Positions 21,781-35,245 of a stretch of 64,000 nucleotides of DNA are shown piece after piece. The stretch covers positions 93,056 through 157,055 of the forward strand of contig QKWP01001083.1 in assembly GCA_003550325.1 (NCBI GenBank). Direction: 5' to 3'. Below the pieces are notes generated by a model. That model had not been told where the DNA came from, did not search any database, and worked only from the letters and a program-made list of their open reading frames with translations. The position numbers and the translations under genes are program-made. How positions within the stretch are numbered: position 1 is the first letter of the stretch; each line of letters opens with the position of its first letter. The DNA comes from Gigaspora rosea. Lineage: Eukaryota > Glomeromycota > Glomeromycetes > Diversisporales > Gigasporaceae.

Positions 21781-22519
21781 CGCTCTAGGAGGGTTATCAA
21801 AAGTCCGAAATTATTGACACGTCGGACATTTGAGGTTGTACAAGGCGTGATTCAAATGACCCAAAAAATGAGCGAAGAAATAAAAAGATAGAAAGACCAT
21901 GTTCTAAAAAAAAAAACATAACATTTTCCGAACAAACGATTTAGTCTTTCTATGATGCCATGTACTCTTAGATTATAACTTGCCGAGAAAATGCAAATTG
22001 CCTGCAAAACGGTATAAGGGATACTATTTCTTTTACAGTAATAAATTACTAGTAAATTATTCTATTTATTTATATTTATTTTTTTGTTTTTTTTTTTTAG
22101 ATGTATCATCATTTTCATTCATATAATGATTTTAAGTACGTATTGATATATCGATATTTGTAAAATGATGATTATTAAATTAGTATTTGTATCTTTAATT
22201 TGCATAGCATAAAGAATGTAAATTAAAAATTTTGCCTATCAATGTAATTTTTTTATGTTTCTTTTATCGTTATCCTCCAGATTTTTTTACAATAGTTTAT
22301 CCGGATCCCATTATTATTTAATTAGTTTTTTTATATAATCTTACAGTATATATATTTCCTTGGGCTTTACATTTCTCTATTCAAAAAATGTGAAGCTACA
22401 GTGATTCTGTTGTTTGCATATAAGTGGAAAATACTGTATATAATGTATCATTTTATACACGATTACGAATTTTATAGATTAATGTGTTTGCATGATCATA
22501 TAACGAATACACTTGAATA

Positions 22520-22775
22520 GGGTGAGGGGCACAGAAAATTTTGGCATGCCCTTTTGGGCATGCCTTGGACTAGAGGCATGCCCCATAAACATATATATAC
22601 TAATATTATTTTTGTAAAAGTAGTTTATGTTAGTAATAATAAACAATCAGAAGGCATATTCACTTATTGTATGTTTTTTATAAGTCAAATAAAAAGGGCA
22701 TGCCTTTTAGCTTAAAGCCATGCCCTTGTGCATGCCCAGGGTCATGTACAAGGGGTATGCCTGTGCCCCTCACTC
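22520..22775. mobile_element. TA-flanked MITE with GGCATGCC palindromes, copy 1
   Basis: Ends GGGTGAGGGGCACAG and CTGTGCCCCTCACTC bordered by TA (22518-22519, 22776-22777). At least six GGCATGCC or GGGCATGCC motifs lie inside both arms. Tc1/mariner-type target. Non-coding. Confidence 0.8.
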
Positions 22776-23137
22776 TATACTTGAGCATTAAAAATTTGTG
22801 CCAACATTAAAAAATTAGCGTAATCATTATCAATTGGGCAGTTGTATTGCAGTGTGTTTTTATATTATTGCATTATTATACGTAAATATTCAAAATCTTG
22901 ATTATTTATGAATAAAATTAAAGAACAAAAATATATCATTCATTAATTATCATGTATAAATTTAAATAAATACTAGAAAGCTGTGCGTCATCTTGGACCA
23001 GAGATTGTGAAAAAAGATCAGGTTCAGTGATATACACACTGGAATGGTCCAATGGGAATTACCAGATAAGCTCACTGGATTAAATTAGATGAAATTGGAA
23101 GCATAATAGCTTCCAATGGATTCAATGGTTCAATGTA

Positions 23138-23267
23138 GGGTTCTCGGCACGATAAAAAAATTTGGCATGCCGGCATGCCAAAGCATGCCATAAATTTCTG
23201 AAATTATTAATGGCATGCCTTTTAGACTCAATGACATGCTATAGTGGCATGCTCATGCCGAGAACCC
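23138..23267. mobile_element. TA-flanked MITE with GGCATGCC palindromes, copy 2
   Basis: Ends GGGTTCTCGGCA and TGCCGAGAACCC bordered by TA. Internal GGCATGCCGGCATGCC and GGCATGCC match the motif of 22520-22775 although the outer termini differ. Confidence 0.8.
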
Positions 23268-24202
23268 TAGTTCAATTGGCTTCCAAATTGGACATTATAT
23301 TAATTTGTTAAACTGGATGGCAAAGCTATTATGTGACCATGTTCTAATTTAAAAAATTCCCAGAATCTTGTATTCAGGCATTCTAAGAATGATAAGTTAT
23401 CCGTACTTTTAAATCGAATGATTTTACAATTGATTTTTACATATTTTAAAAGTATAGACTTGGAGTGTTCCCAAGCAGTTCTTTCTATGTTGCTCAAATC
23501 ATTATGATTAATTGGTTAATTGGTTAATGCGGTTAATTGAAGAATAAATTTTTAAAAATTCATTGTTCGACATGCGGGTATTAAATTTAGCCAATCAGAG
23601 CATCCTTTGATGGTTTCCAGCTCTAAGTTTGTAAGGGTTAAAGGGAACGCTTGAAAAACGCCTTAATTACATAATTGTTTACTTATTAACGTATAATCAT
23701 ATGGCCTTGGTCATATAATCATATGGCCTTGGGCATGGGTCATATTGGTCATATTAAATGCTATTAAAAAATTTTTTTTTTATTCTGATTCTACTATTAG
23801 AAGGTTATGAAATCTTTGTCGTGACCTAATGACGTCATGAGGGTCATTTAAGATCATCTACACTTACTGATTCGGGATTTAAAATAGAAAATATAGATAG
23901 TATTTTCCATTTTTTTCGAATAAATTAATTCCGAAATTTCCTATTTTCATTATATCCCATAAACTTTTGTATATGAGAAATGTCCAATGACTTTTTATTT
24001 ACCGTATCAACTCTTTGTTCATCAAAGAACTCTAGAAAAAAAATATCTTCATCTGTTATTAGTTAAAGTAATTTTAATTATTTTTGTGATCCGGTTTTAT
24101 TTCAATTCGGGTTAGGTTTTCTGAAAAAAAAAATAAATAACCCTGATTTATAATTAAAACCGGTTCTCAATCTTTTCAAAAATTATTTTTCTAAAGGAAA
24201 AT

Positions 24203-25270
24203 TCTATGCGCCACCCCGGGTGGGATCTACGTTTTTTTACCACCCCTACCAGATCAGCCAATCAAAATTTTTTTTTCTAGATTAGATTGTTTTGTTTATA
24301 TAAATATTTTACCGTTATTTTATTTTTTTCTTATTTTTCGTCGTTGGTCTGTCCATTTGGTGTCGACCATTTCGGTATGTTGGTGTTTTGCGTTCGTGCT
24401 TTTCTTTTTGCATTTATGCTTTCTTGCTTTTCGCGTTTGTGCTTCTTGCCTCTTTGCGTTTGTGCTTTCTTGCTTCCTTGCGATTATGCTTTCTTGCTTT
24501 TTTGCGTTCNNNNNNNNNNNNNNNNNNNNNNNNNNNNNNNNNNNNNNNNNNNNNNNNNNNNNNNNNNNNNNNNNNNNNNNNNNNNNNNNNNNNNNNNNNN
24601 NNNNNNNNNNNNNNNNNNNNNNNNNNNNNNNNNNNNNNNNNNNNNNNNNNNNNNNNNNNNNNNNNNNNNNNNNNNNNNNNNNNNNNNNNNNNNNNNNNNN
24701 NNNNNNNNNNNNNNNNNNNNNNNNNNNNNNNNNNNNNNNNNNNNNNNNNNNNNNNNNNNNNNNNNNNNNNNNNNNNNNNNNNNNNNNNNNNNNNNNNNNN
24801 NNNNNNNNNNNNNNNNNNNNNNNNNNNNNNNNNNNNNNNNNNNNNNNNNNNNNNNNNNNNNNNNNNNNNNNNNNNNNNNNNNNNNNNNNNNNNNNNNNNN
24901 NNNNNNNNNNNNNNNNNNNNNNNNNNNNNNNNNNNNNNNNNNNNNNNNNNNNNNNNNNNNNNNNNNNNNNNNNNNNNNNNNNNNNNNNNNNNNNNNNNNN
25001 NNNNNNNNNNNNNNNNNNNNNNNNNNNNNNNNNNNNNNNNNNNNNNNNNNNNNNNNNNNNNNNNNNNNNAAGTTTTTTTTTATGTTACATTTTTTTTAAA
25101 TAAAAAAATTGTATTTTTAATGATAAAAAATTGTATTCTTAATAATAAAAATTGTATTTTTAATAATAAAAATCGTATTTTTAATGATAAAAAAATGTAT
25201 TTTTAGTGAGATTTGATTGGATGATCACTGGGGTGGCAAAAATAATTTACCACCCGGGGTGACACATAGA
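24203..25270. mobile_element. Inverted-repeat element with minisatellite arms and a gap
   Basis: Ends TCTATGCGCCACCCCGGGTGG (left) and the inverse of CCACCCGGGGTGACACATAGA (right). The left arm carries a tandem array with unit TTTGCGTTTGTGCTTTCTTG and variants (24377-24509). The right arm carries (AATAATAAAAATTGTATTTTT)-like units (25105-25205). The middle is unsequenced. Open frames reported across it are artefacts of the gap. Confidence 0.65.
24510..25069. other. Assembly gap (560 N)
   Basis: Run of N between two different tandem arrays, most likely where the minisatellite could not be assembled. Confidence 0.99.
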
Positions 25271-25729
25271 TAACTCCTTTTCTAAAAATATCTTATTTTG
25301 ATTTCGAACATTGATCATTATGTCACCAAAATACGCAATTTAATTTATTCCAAATTGAGAATTTAATTTTTTAAACGAATGGGGAAAATAATTTTTTTTT
25401 TTTTTTATATTGACTACATTAATTTTGCCAAAATAATAAACTTAAAAGGAGTAAGTTATTTTTAGAATGCACTGCATAGGTGATATTTTGAAGGGGTATT
25501 CTATTTTTAAAAGATACTTTATTTTGCCCATTATACTGTAATGTGTCACCTCCCCTTTTGTATAAAAAAGGAAAGCACTAACTTTATAGTTAATTAATTC
25601 TTAATTAATTCACGATTAAGCTTATTTTTTTATATTTTTTCTATCGCGTTAATTAATTTAATAATAAAAAAAAAAGTGTATATATCAATTTATGAAAAAA
25701 AAAAAATTTCATTAACTTTAATCTTTTGT

Positions 25730-28513
25730 TCAACCCCACTGAATAAGAATAAAAATAAATTATATTATTTAGCATTTACAAATAAGGCAATTAGAATGTT
25801 TTTTATTCATAATTTACTTACCAAATCACGTAAATAACGTTTTTCTCGTAACCATTTCTTTAATAAATCTAATGCTTCTGATTGTTGCATTTGACCGTGT
25901 TCAACTAGAATATCAGCCAAAGCATCGTTTACGCCCTTTGCCATACCTTTAGCATCACTATAATATTTAGAAATAATAACAAAATAAAAGAAATATACAT
26001 AAATTAATAATTAAATTAGTAATTAAAAAAAATTAGTAATAATTAAATTGTGATATGAACTTACCCACAAACAAAAATAATAGCATCTTTTTTTGTTATT
26101 AATTCAAATAAATCTCGACCTTGAATCCTCATAATATCTTGAACATATTTTGGTTTACCATCCACACCAGCACCAGGAGCTCGACTAACAGCAACAAAAA
26201 GTTCTTTTAAAATACCTCGATCCACAAAACCTTCCAACTCTTTACGATATAAAAAATCTTTTTCTTTATCTCTACATCCATAGAATAACCACATATCACC
26301 TAAATGTTTATCATTATTTATTTTCTTTTCAGATAAGAATTGCAATTCTCTATGTTGAAGAAAACCAATAAATGGGGCTACCCCTGTACCAGGACCGATC
26401 ATTATTAAAGGTTTTGAAAGATCAGAAGGAACATTAAAACCTGATTGATTCATTTTTAAAGCAATTGGAATGGTAATATTTGAATTCAAAAGTTTTCGAA
26501 CGTTCATTTCATTTACATGACCACATAATTTATCCAACCAAGTAGTACAAACACCAAGTTTTTGTATGTTATAAGGGTTTGGAGTATAATAATCAACAAT
26601 GTTAAATGCAAAATGTAATTCATTAGGGTTCATAAGAGGAGAATTGACAATAGAATAATAACGAGGTTGATGTTGTGGTAAAGTATCAAGAAGGCGTTCT
26701 ATTGGTGGCTTGCAAGATGGAAAAGTAACCAATAAATCAAGAATTGTTGGTCTTTGTTCATATAAACGATTTAATTGTTGAGAACCTATATAGGATAATT
26801 TTTATTAAGTAACAATTTACAAATACAGTAGATGAACAATGAATGATAAAATTGTTATACCTTGTTTACTACATAGAAACAATAAAGACCGTTTTTCTTG
26901 ATCATTTGAAGTGTAATCGGCCATCATCCTTAATAAAGCTTTACGTGGTAAAGAAGTTAAATCGACACCATACCGTAATAACTCAAAGATCGAAGTAGAA
27001 CCAAATTTTTTCAAATGAATAGGAAGATCGACTATACCAATAAAAAAAAAAAAAAAAAATACATAAGGATCCGAACGATTTTATACATAATTCTAATACA
27101 GTATGATGATTTATACCAATTCCTTCTGCAGCTTCAATAGAAATTTCCTCATGAGCCATATTGTCGTCAATTCCCAAAGTGTTCAAAATTCCTTTCACCA
27201 ATACTTCATGATTAGGAGCAAATATTTCAAAAGCATCGCCCGGAATAAATGAAAATTCAAGATCCTTAATGTCTAATTCCAAATGCAACGTTTTTTTGAC
27301 GGCATTTGGATGAGTAAGACAACATACAGCATTGATCCTTGCATTAAGGATACGTGAAGATGGAGCAAAAAAAGAAGGTAATGGAGTAGTAACTTTTTCT
27401 TTATTTAACCTTGAAATTTTACAAAACACAGTTGGTATACGAGGTATGGAAGTAAGTTGATCAGAATCAACAATATCTGATAAATCTAGTAGGATTTTAT
27501 TTCCTGGTTTGATTGATTCAGATTTTTTACCATTAATTAAATTAGAATCATTTTCATTAGATTGATCATTATTCGTGTTTTGTGAATTATCTTTAATTGA
27601 TAGGGATACAATAGATTCAGTAACATCTATTCCACTATCTTTTTGTTTTTTAACGCAAACATTGGCCAAAGCAGGCCATAAATTCGCAATCCAGGGATCC
27701 ACAATTGATTCCAATCTATAAAAAAAAAAAATTGATTAAAAAACATGATTGAGATCATACTGAATATGTGCCGGTAAAAAACCTTTTATAAATCGATTTT
27801 TTTTTTTTTACCCAACCGCATCATCAGCTAAACCCGTGTTATAAAAAGAAGTTCCACCTAAATCCAACAATTTTTTTTCAAGTCGTTTTGCCGTATTGTT
27901 AAAATTAGAATAATTAGTATCGCCCAATCCTGGTTTTTTTTTTAAAGTATCAATTGTAAATTAGTTAAAATTAGAATTAAAAAAAAAAAAATTTTTACAA
28001 AAAAAAAAGAATACCATTCTACCAAGAATCGAAAATTTTGAATGACTTAAATATGTTTTTGATTTAATTTTTCTTAGAAATCGAAAAAATTTTATTGAAT
28101 TATCTGGTGGATCACCATCACCAGTATTTGACGTTACGAAAACTAATACTTTTTCTTTTGAAAAATCAACCTAAATGATTAATTAATTAAATTAATATTA
28201 ATATTAATATTAATATTAATAAAGTAATAATAATAGTAATAATACAGCAATAGTAGTAATAAATAGTATATAGTAATAATAGTAATAATAGTAATAATAG
28301 TAATCAAGATTTTTTTTTAAGTCGAATCATTGAATACAGTAAATGAAATATCCAATAAAGTGCATATACCTTATCATAATCATCTAGAGCATAACATTCA
28401 CTGATAAATCCACGTTCAATTGATTCTTGGTGAATGTTTTTAGCAATCCATTCAGCATTTCCTGTTTGAGATCCGTAAAAAATTACAAAATTCTGGCATT
28501 TCTCTGTGGCCAT
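25730..28513 (-). CDS. TAH18: NADPH-dependent diflavin reductase, Tah18/NDOR1 type
   Basis: Eight exons give 681 aa: 28513-28370, 28170-28023, 27929-27812, 27715-27117, 27031-26861, 26785-26065, 25957-25822, 25738-25730. Flavodoxin domain: FYGSQTGNAE (12-21), TSNTGDGDPPDN, GLGDTNYSNFN. FAD domain: RYYSIVNSP (435-443). NADPH domain: GPGTGVAPF (524-532), YGCRDKEKDF and VCGDAKGMA. Known role of the family: passes electrons from NADPH through FAD and FMN to Dre2 (anamorsin) for cytosolic iron-sulfur cluster assembly. The last exon encodes only Trp-Gly-stop; the C-terminal aromatic is the residue that stacks on FAD in this reductase fold. An Asn/Ser-rich linker (about 185-220) explains the length above yeast and human homologues. 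Intron 1 holds ATT and TAG microsatellites. Confidence 0.93.
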
Positions 28514-30840
28514 GATCGCTCACTTTTTTTTTTTTTTAATAAAAAAAAAAAGTAACTGTTTGTTGATTTGATTTGATGCAAATGAATTGAAATACCGAGT
28601 TTTAATTGAATTTTGTCGTAATATTTTACCAAATTAGACTAGATGGCGTTATTTATTTGGAAATTGACCATAGCGACCAATAAAATATTAAAATATTAAA
28701 AATACGTATTAAACTGTTAATGTACAGATAATGTAAATCATCATTAAATCACATGTAATGGTAATAACAAAAAAGGTTAAACAAATTTGATTTTTTTTTT
28801 TAACCAATAATGAATAATAAAAGTTTTCTATTACGTAGTTGAATTTCGTAGAAAGCATAAATTATTTAAATTATTTAAAATTGAGATCATTTATTGTTAC
28901 AATTCCCTGCATAATTATTCAATATTTAAAACACAATAAAAATAAACAGGAATACTAACTTTAAAGTTTAGACAGGATTTATAAAAAGAACATAAAAGTA
29001 TTATTACGCAACTGGTAGGACAAGTAATGACAGATAGATCATAGTTAATGCATTAAGAGTAGTATCCAATAATTTTCGGGAAAAAAGAGTCTTTACAAAG
29101 ATCATCTAAACAAATGACGAATTGTATTTCAAGCTGTGGTTGTCATTTTTGTCTACAAATAATTTCAATGACGTTAAACATGTATTATGTCATTTTTGAC
29201 TCCTGGTGATTTAATAAACGGTAACATTACACAATGTGATGACGATTAAATTGTCACATGGGTGAAGTTGGTACGAACGTTGTACGTACAGTCGTAAAAA
29301 CGAGTTTACGCATGCATTTTTAAGTTAATAATAATAATAATAATAACGTTATATAATATTTTTTTAAATTATTATATTAAGTTAAAAATGGGATAAATCA
29401 AAATTTTTATGATGATCACTAATAAAAATTGAATGAATTTTATAAACTAAATATACTAAATATAGTAAGTAAAGTAAGAGTATAGGTAAGAGTATAGGCA
29501 AGTATATGCATTTTTCACCTTCTATTAATGATTAATATTAATATTAATTTGTTAATTTTCATACGATATAACTAAATTTTTTAATCTTTTTCACACGATT
29601 TAAAAAGCAATTCTGCAGTAATAAACAATTAATCAAAGAAATGCCAAGAATGATAGAAGAAAGGAAGTCGTTTTACCATATTTGCAATGGCGTTATATAT
29701 ATATATATAGTAGACGGAATTCTAGAATTAACCCAAACTTATGAAGTATATCATTTATTCGCTATCGCTATTGGATTTTTTTTTTTTTATTCCCACAAAC
29801 AAATGTGCTTGGCGTTGCTTACCGTAAAAGATCATATAAAAGATCTCCTTGGATAGTACTGTCCGTGTACGAATCACAGGGTCTCCATGTAATTCAGAAT
29901 TTACTCGGATCTATTGTTTTAAAATCGGGACTTATATATGACCTTTTACGAGTATAAGGTTTAAATGAAATAATACTGACATGTCTTAATTATAATTGTG
30001 ACAAATACGGATTATCATATAATAAGAAAGTAATGATCCTTTTAAATTAATAAGGTATTTATATGCTCATATCCGAATATTTTATCGATTAATTTGAATA
30101 AATGAACTTACTTGACTGATAACCAATATTTAAAATACAAAAAAGCTACGTATATCGAAAATGTTATGAGGATACAAGAATGTTCCTGAGGAAATTTCAT
30201 CATCAAATGATAATATTCTAGATCTGTAGATCAGAATATTTATTTGTGGAGGCTGAGTCAGAAATCCGGTTGAAATTGCAAATAGTTGTAATAAACAGAA
30301 ATAGTAGAAATAGGCAGAAATAGGTAGGAAATAAGTAGAAATAGATTATACCGCTAATACTCAAAAGACCAAATATATTTACAGTTTAACCAATCTAGTA
30401 TATCAAAGGTGAATCAAAAAATGTATATCAAAAGGTGTATCAAAAAAGTGTATCAAAAAGTGTATCAAATTAAGTTTTTATAGTCTAAGTTATGATTTAT
30501 TGGTCAATAACACGTGTGCGAGAAAATTCTTACTACGTATCGATATCTCTATGCTTTGAATAATTATACGGCAGGAAATAACCTAAGCAAATAATAGTAT
30601 TTCATTTAATACATTTAATACATAAACATACTTATTTGATATGTTTTTTTTAATAAATTATTACAAACATTAAAGAAAAATTCAGCATGAACCACCTCAT
30701 TATATGTATTAGTGGTTTATTTAACGTTATTAAGCATACAGTAAAAGTTAACCTCGATATAATCACAGAATCTAAGAATGATTAATCATACTGTATCAAG
30801 ATTAGATTTTGTTAATTTTTTTTTTAATTCAAATAGTTCT
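28514..30840. other. AT-rich intergenic DNA
   Basis: No credible gene. A 71-codon frame at 29641-29856 has no domain and includes poly-Phe from a T-run. Only (TAA)n near 29324 and reiterated GTGTATCAAAA near 30415-30465 stand out. Confidence 0.7.
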
Positions 30841-30843
30841 ATA

Positions 30844-30932
30844 ATTCAATTCAATTCAATTCAATTCAAATTCAATTCAAATTCAATTCAATTCAAATTC
30901 AATTCAATTCAAATTCAATTCAATTCAATTCT
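30844..30932. repeat. (TTCAA)n microsatellite
   Basis: Pentamer TTCAA with interspersed TTCAAA units, about 17 copies. It forces a spurious Asn/Ser/Phe frame. Confidence 0.95.
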
Positions 30933-32338
30933 GTTTAATAGTCTAAAAAATTTAATTACCATTATAATAACTTTAAATTTAAAGGATATTGGTTTTCAAA
31001 GCAAAAAATAAAAGGAATTTGATATAAAAATTGCAGTTAACCATTTATATCTTATATAGTTAAAAGTTTATAGCTATTTCAAGAAATCATTATAACAAAT
31101 CTTGTATAGATATAAAATTAAGTTACATTAAGTGTTTCTTGTTATGAATTTATCATTCGTTTTATTATAATTTAAAGTTTCGGAACGACTATTTTGGATA
31201 TCTAATTAACTTTTTTTTTAAATTAACATTTTATATACTGTATCAATATTAAATATTAATGAATTTTCAAAAATGGTTTTTTGGTTTGTTTTTTTTTGAG
31301 TCCGAATATCAAATTAGGAGTATTTCTCAAATGTATATGAATATTCAAGTTTAGAACTTACAGTATTCTATAGTATTTACATAAAAATGTATCCTTTAGA
31401 TTTATCTCAAGCAGGATCTCTGAATATTTTTGTAAATCTTATTAAAAATAGTAAAAAGTCACCTGTATAATCTATTATCTACATTAGAAAAAGCGATATC
31501 TAATTATTATACATATATATACATATTATACATATATATACTTATGTATCACATCTACCCCCCTTAAATATCTATTCAAATAAATAAATCTATTATTATA
31601 CTTTTGTTTTTTTTTTTTATATACAAACAAATTCTCGTAAAAAAAAAAAAAAAATTGATAGTTTTTATTAACTTAATTGGTTAGATTGATCATATTAAAT
31701 GACATTTCATGTGACTCAAAAAAATTCAAATGCACACAAAACCCCGTAAATGCTGTAAAAAAAAAAAACTAAAAAATCTGTTATTATAAAAAAGTATAAT
31801 CAAGTTTTAAGTGTGACTGTAACAAGAATGCATCCAGTATCTGTTACCTGTTACAAAAGCCTCGTATCACTATAAACATATTCGAATATTGGAACACATC
31901 AAATATGTATTAATATGCGAAGGTATTTCCTTTTTAGTGAAAGAAAAAGTCGGATGACAATATACATGCAGAAGAAAGTGCAGAGTTATTATATTTAGTC
32001 ATGTTTATCTCAATGAAGATTGTTTGTAACGATGGTTATTGATGATTATTGAGGCCATCATATAAATTTTATAAATACCATTTAGCATTTTAAAATTGCA
32101 AATATTAACGAGGGTAAAAACTACATAAAAATAGACGGTGGTTTGATTTTTTTAAAAATTTCGCTGGACGAAAAAAAAAAAAAAAAAATTTTTTTTTATT
32201 TCTTTTTATACCTCTCAATCTATTTCTTAAAAAAGATTGTTACAGTATTAAAAAAAGAAAAATAAAAAAATAAAAAGTATACGTATATATATATATATAA
32301 TATTATAAAAAAAATAAAATAAAAATAAAATAAAAGAG
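30933..32338. other. Intergenic DNA upstream of the arrestin gene
   Basis: AT-rich, no open frame of interest. Pyrimidine-rich stretch and A-runs immediately upstream of the ATG at 32339; no defined promoter element can be claimed. Confidence 0.6.
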
Positions 32339-33988
32339 ATGATATCATCAACACCATCCGTAAATATCCAAAACCCATCGTTCACAAATTTACCTAGTGC
32401 CCAAATCTCCCAATCTCAACTATCTCAATTTTCATCATCTTCGTTCGTAAATATTACAACAACAGATACATTTTCTCGTACATCAACCAGACAAACAAAT
32501 ATTATTGAAAATGGAGAAACGATAAATACATGCTTAGAAATAAAATTGGTTGAACCAGTTATATTTTTTAGCAAACCTGAAGAATCTGTAGGTTGTATTT
32601 TAAGAGGTGATCTGATTCTTTATTTATCTAAACCTACAAGAATTCGAAAGTTGGAATTGAATTTCGTTGGTACTGCTGAAACTGTATATAATGAAGGTAA
32701 ATAATAATAATTTGTTAATTAATAGTAATAATTTGTTAATTAATAATAATTTAACAATAATTTAATAATAATAATAATTTATTAATAATAATTAGAACGA
32801 AAAAAATTTAAAACTGAAATAATTTCTCATAAATGGAAATTTATAATTCCACAAGAAGAAGATGAAGAACAACAACAACAAGAACCAAAACGAAAAAAAA
32901 AATTTTTAAGAAATCCATTTCGAAAAAGTACCATTGCGAAATTACCTGCAGGAATTCATACTTTTTCTTTTGAAAAATTTCTACCTGGAAATTTACCTGA
33001 AACAATAAACACTGCTTTAGGAACTGTCTCTTATGAATTATACGCAAAAGCTTCAAGATCAAAATTTTTACCAAAATTACGTTTACATCAACCAATTGAA
33101 ATTTTACGTACTTTACCTGATCATATTAATTCTCAAGGTATTGCTGTTGCTAGAGAATTTAATGATATGTTATCTTATGAAATTTCAATTCCAAAAAAAG
33201 CTTATCCATTAGGTCAATCAATTCCAATTGATATGAAAATTTGTCCTTATATAAAAAAACTTGAAGTAAAAGGTGTAAAAGTTGATTTAGTTGAAAAAAT
33301 TTCTTGTTCTTCTCCTTTAAAACCAAAAATTACTGATGTTAGAATTGGTTCTACTCAAGTTTTAAATATTTTTGGTGAAAATCGTTTAATTGAAGATCAT
33401 GAAGAAGGTGATGTTGGAAATGTTATTTATCAACAAACTATGAATTTAGATTTACCAAATTGTGCTGCTCCTCTTCATTATTCTTGTAATACTCCTTTAA
33501 TTACTATATCTCATGATTTAAAATTTGCTTTTAATTTAACTTTACCTCAAGATCCTCCAAAAAAAGCTGAACTTAAAATTAGTTTACCAATAACTATATT
33601 ATCTTGTAAAGCTGTTGATGATTATGTTGTATTACCTAGTTATGAAGATGATAATTATTTTTGTCCTTGTGATCCGGAATATTTGAGAATGGCAAGATTA
33701 GTATTAGGTGAAGATGTTGGTTATAGATTAGAAAATATTTGTAAATTTAGTGATCATAATCTTAGTACTTGTAAACTTAGTGTACATAATCGTAGTACTT
33801 GTAAACTCAATGAACATAATCATGGACATTTTTTAAATGTTGATCATAATTATGGTAATATCTTAAATGTTGATCATAATTATGGTCATTTTCTAAACGT
33901 ACCTGGAAGAAGTCAAGATCCTCCTACTTATGAAGCTTCTATTACTGAAAGTTATGATGATTCTAGTAGAGGAAATCTTGGTAATTAA
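32339..33988 (+). CDS. Alpha-arrestin (arrestin-related trafficking adaptor) with PPxY motif
   Basis: Two exons, 32339-32696 and 32796-33988, give 516 aa in one frame. The arrestin N domain shows VGCILRGDLILYL and the signature LPAGIHTFSFEKFLPGNLPE; the C domain has AYPLGQSIPIDMKICPYIK. Fungal alpha-arrestins bridge plasma-membrane transporters and a Nedd4/Rsp5 ubiquitin ligase, leading to endocytosis. A single PPTY (495-498) near the C-terminus is the ligase-binding motif. A basic cluster (KRKKKFLRNPFRK) sits in a loop after a Glu/Gln run. Residues about 440-487 hold short His/Asn repeats (LNVDHNYG three times, STCKL twice), which look like recent expansion. Gene looks intact. Confidence 0.9.
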
Positions 33989-33999
33989 TTAAATTGACG

Positions 34000-34640
34000 A
34001 CTTTGTTATTTTTGAAAATAGATCATTTGAGTTCCTTTCTTTGTTTTTTTTTTTTTTTTTTTTGAGATAGATACTTTTGAATTCTCCTTATTGAGATTAG
34101 ATAGATAATTCGGGTTTATGGGGTTTTTTTCCGATTCTCTACATAAAACATAAAATATCGATTCTCTATATTTTTTTTTTTTTGTGTCAAATATTTTGTA
34201 TATACAATATTATATAGATTATTTGTTTTTTCTTTTGGGGATTTGGGCATTGGTAGCATTTAATCAAAAAAAAAAAATTACATGTATAAACGAATGTTTA
34301 TACTGTACAATTGACGTGGTTGGTAGTCTCTTATCTGGGAAAGATAAGAATAAAAAAAAAAAAAAGTACGTAGTAGCAGTTTAATAATCGTAATAAAAAA
34401 AAAAAAATATATATATATATATATATCTGATATCTGATATATTTAAACCAATAAGTAAAATTACGTAGTATTAATAAACGTTAAAAAAGGTATTCAGTAA
34501 ATTAGTACATTCCAGGTATTTAGTAAAGTAGTATTGTATGGCAGTACAAATTCAGATGAACATACGAAAATTATAATCGTATGTACGGTTAATGTAAACC
34601 TGCAAATTCAATTTTTTCTTTTACAACCGTATTACTATAT
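34000..34640. other. Intergenic DNA downstream of the arrestin gene
   Basis: Long T- and A-runs and (TA)n near 34407. No gene or element recognised. Confidence 0.6.
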
Positions 34641-35245
34641 ACTCTACCCGGGTTGGTCCGTTTTTGATAATTTTATATCAAAATGAACCGCTCAATAAGA
34701 CGATTCCAGCAAGTCTTAAATCATTAAAACCCATTATGGCTCTCGAGATCATTACGATTCTGGGTTGAGTTGACCCATACGGGTCAGTAAATATGATGGG
34801 TTATGCGGGTCACGGATCAAAATTGAGCTGACCCGGGTCAGATAGGTTAATTCGATATTGAATTGGCTAGAGTTAGATATATTTTACAATCCAGATATGA
34901 TCAAAAACAAAATAATAAATCTTTAGATCCGGAAACTATTTATAATCTAGGTATAATTTACAGCCCAGATTTAACTTTATAAAAGGTACATTCTAAAACG
35001 TCTTTTAGCATTACTTATTTTTTAGTTTAAAAAATTTCCACTTCCAGATTTCCACTCCTTGATCAATAAAAATGTTAAAGACTAATAATACGAATAAAGT
35101 TTATTTTAAATATATTACTAACACAATGAATATCACCAGAAGATGCGTATATAACCTATTTGACCCGGATTGTGACCCGAGTCAAGAAATTTCGGGTTGG
35201 GTTTGACCCGGATCACTATTTTCTGACCCGGTAAGACCTCTAATA
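34640..35245. repeat. GACCCGG-rich decayed repeat with GAGACG-type module
   Basis: Motifs GACCCGG and CGGGTCA recur in both orientations at 34780-34850 and 35158-35235, like the block at 4110-4720. At 34661-34760 the words AAATCATTAAAACCCATT and CTCTCGAGATCATT match the internal block of the 10941 element. Confidence 0.55.

Noticed and set aside
24287-25206. Three long open frames of about 250-270 codons
   Set aside because: They run through the run of N and through minisatellite DNA; none has real coding content.
29641-29856. 71-aa frame
   Set aside because: Contains a homopolymer T-run and a TA run; no recognisable motif and no intron-exon partner found.
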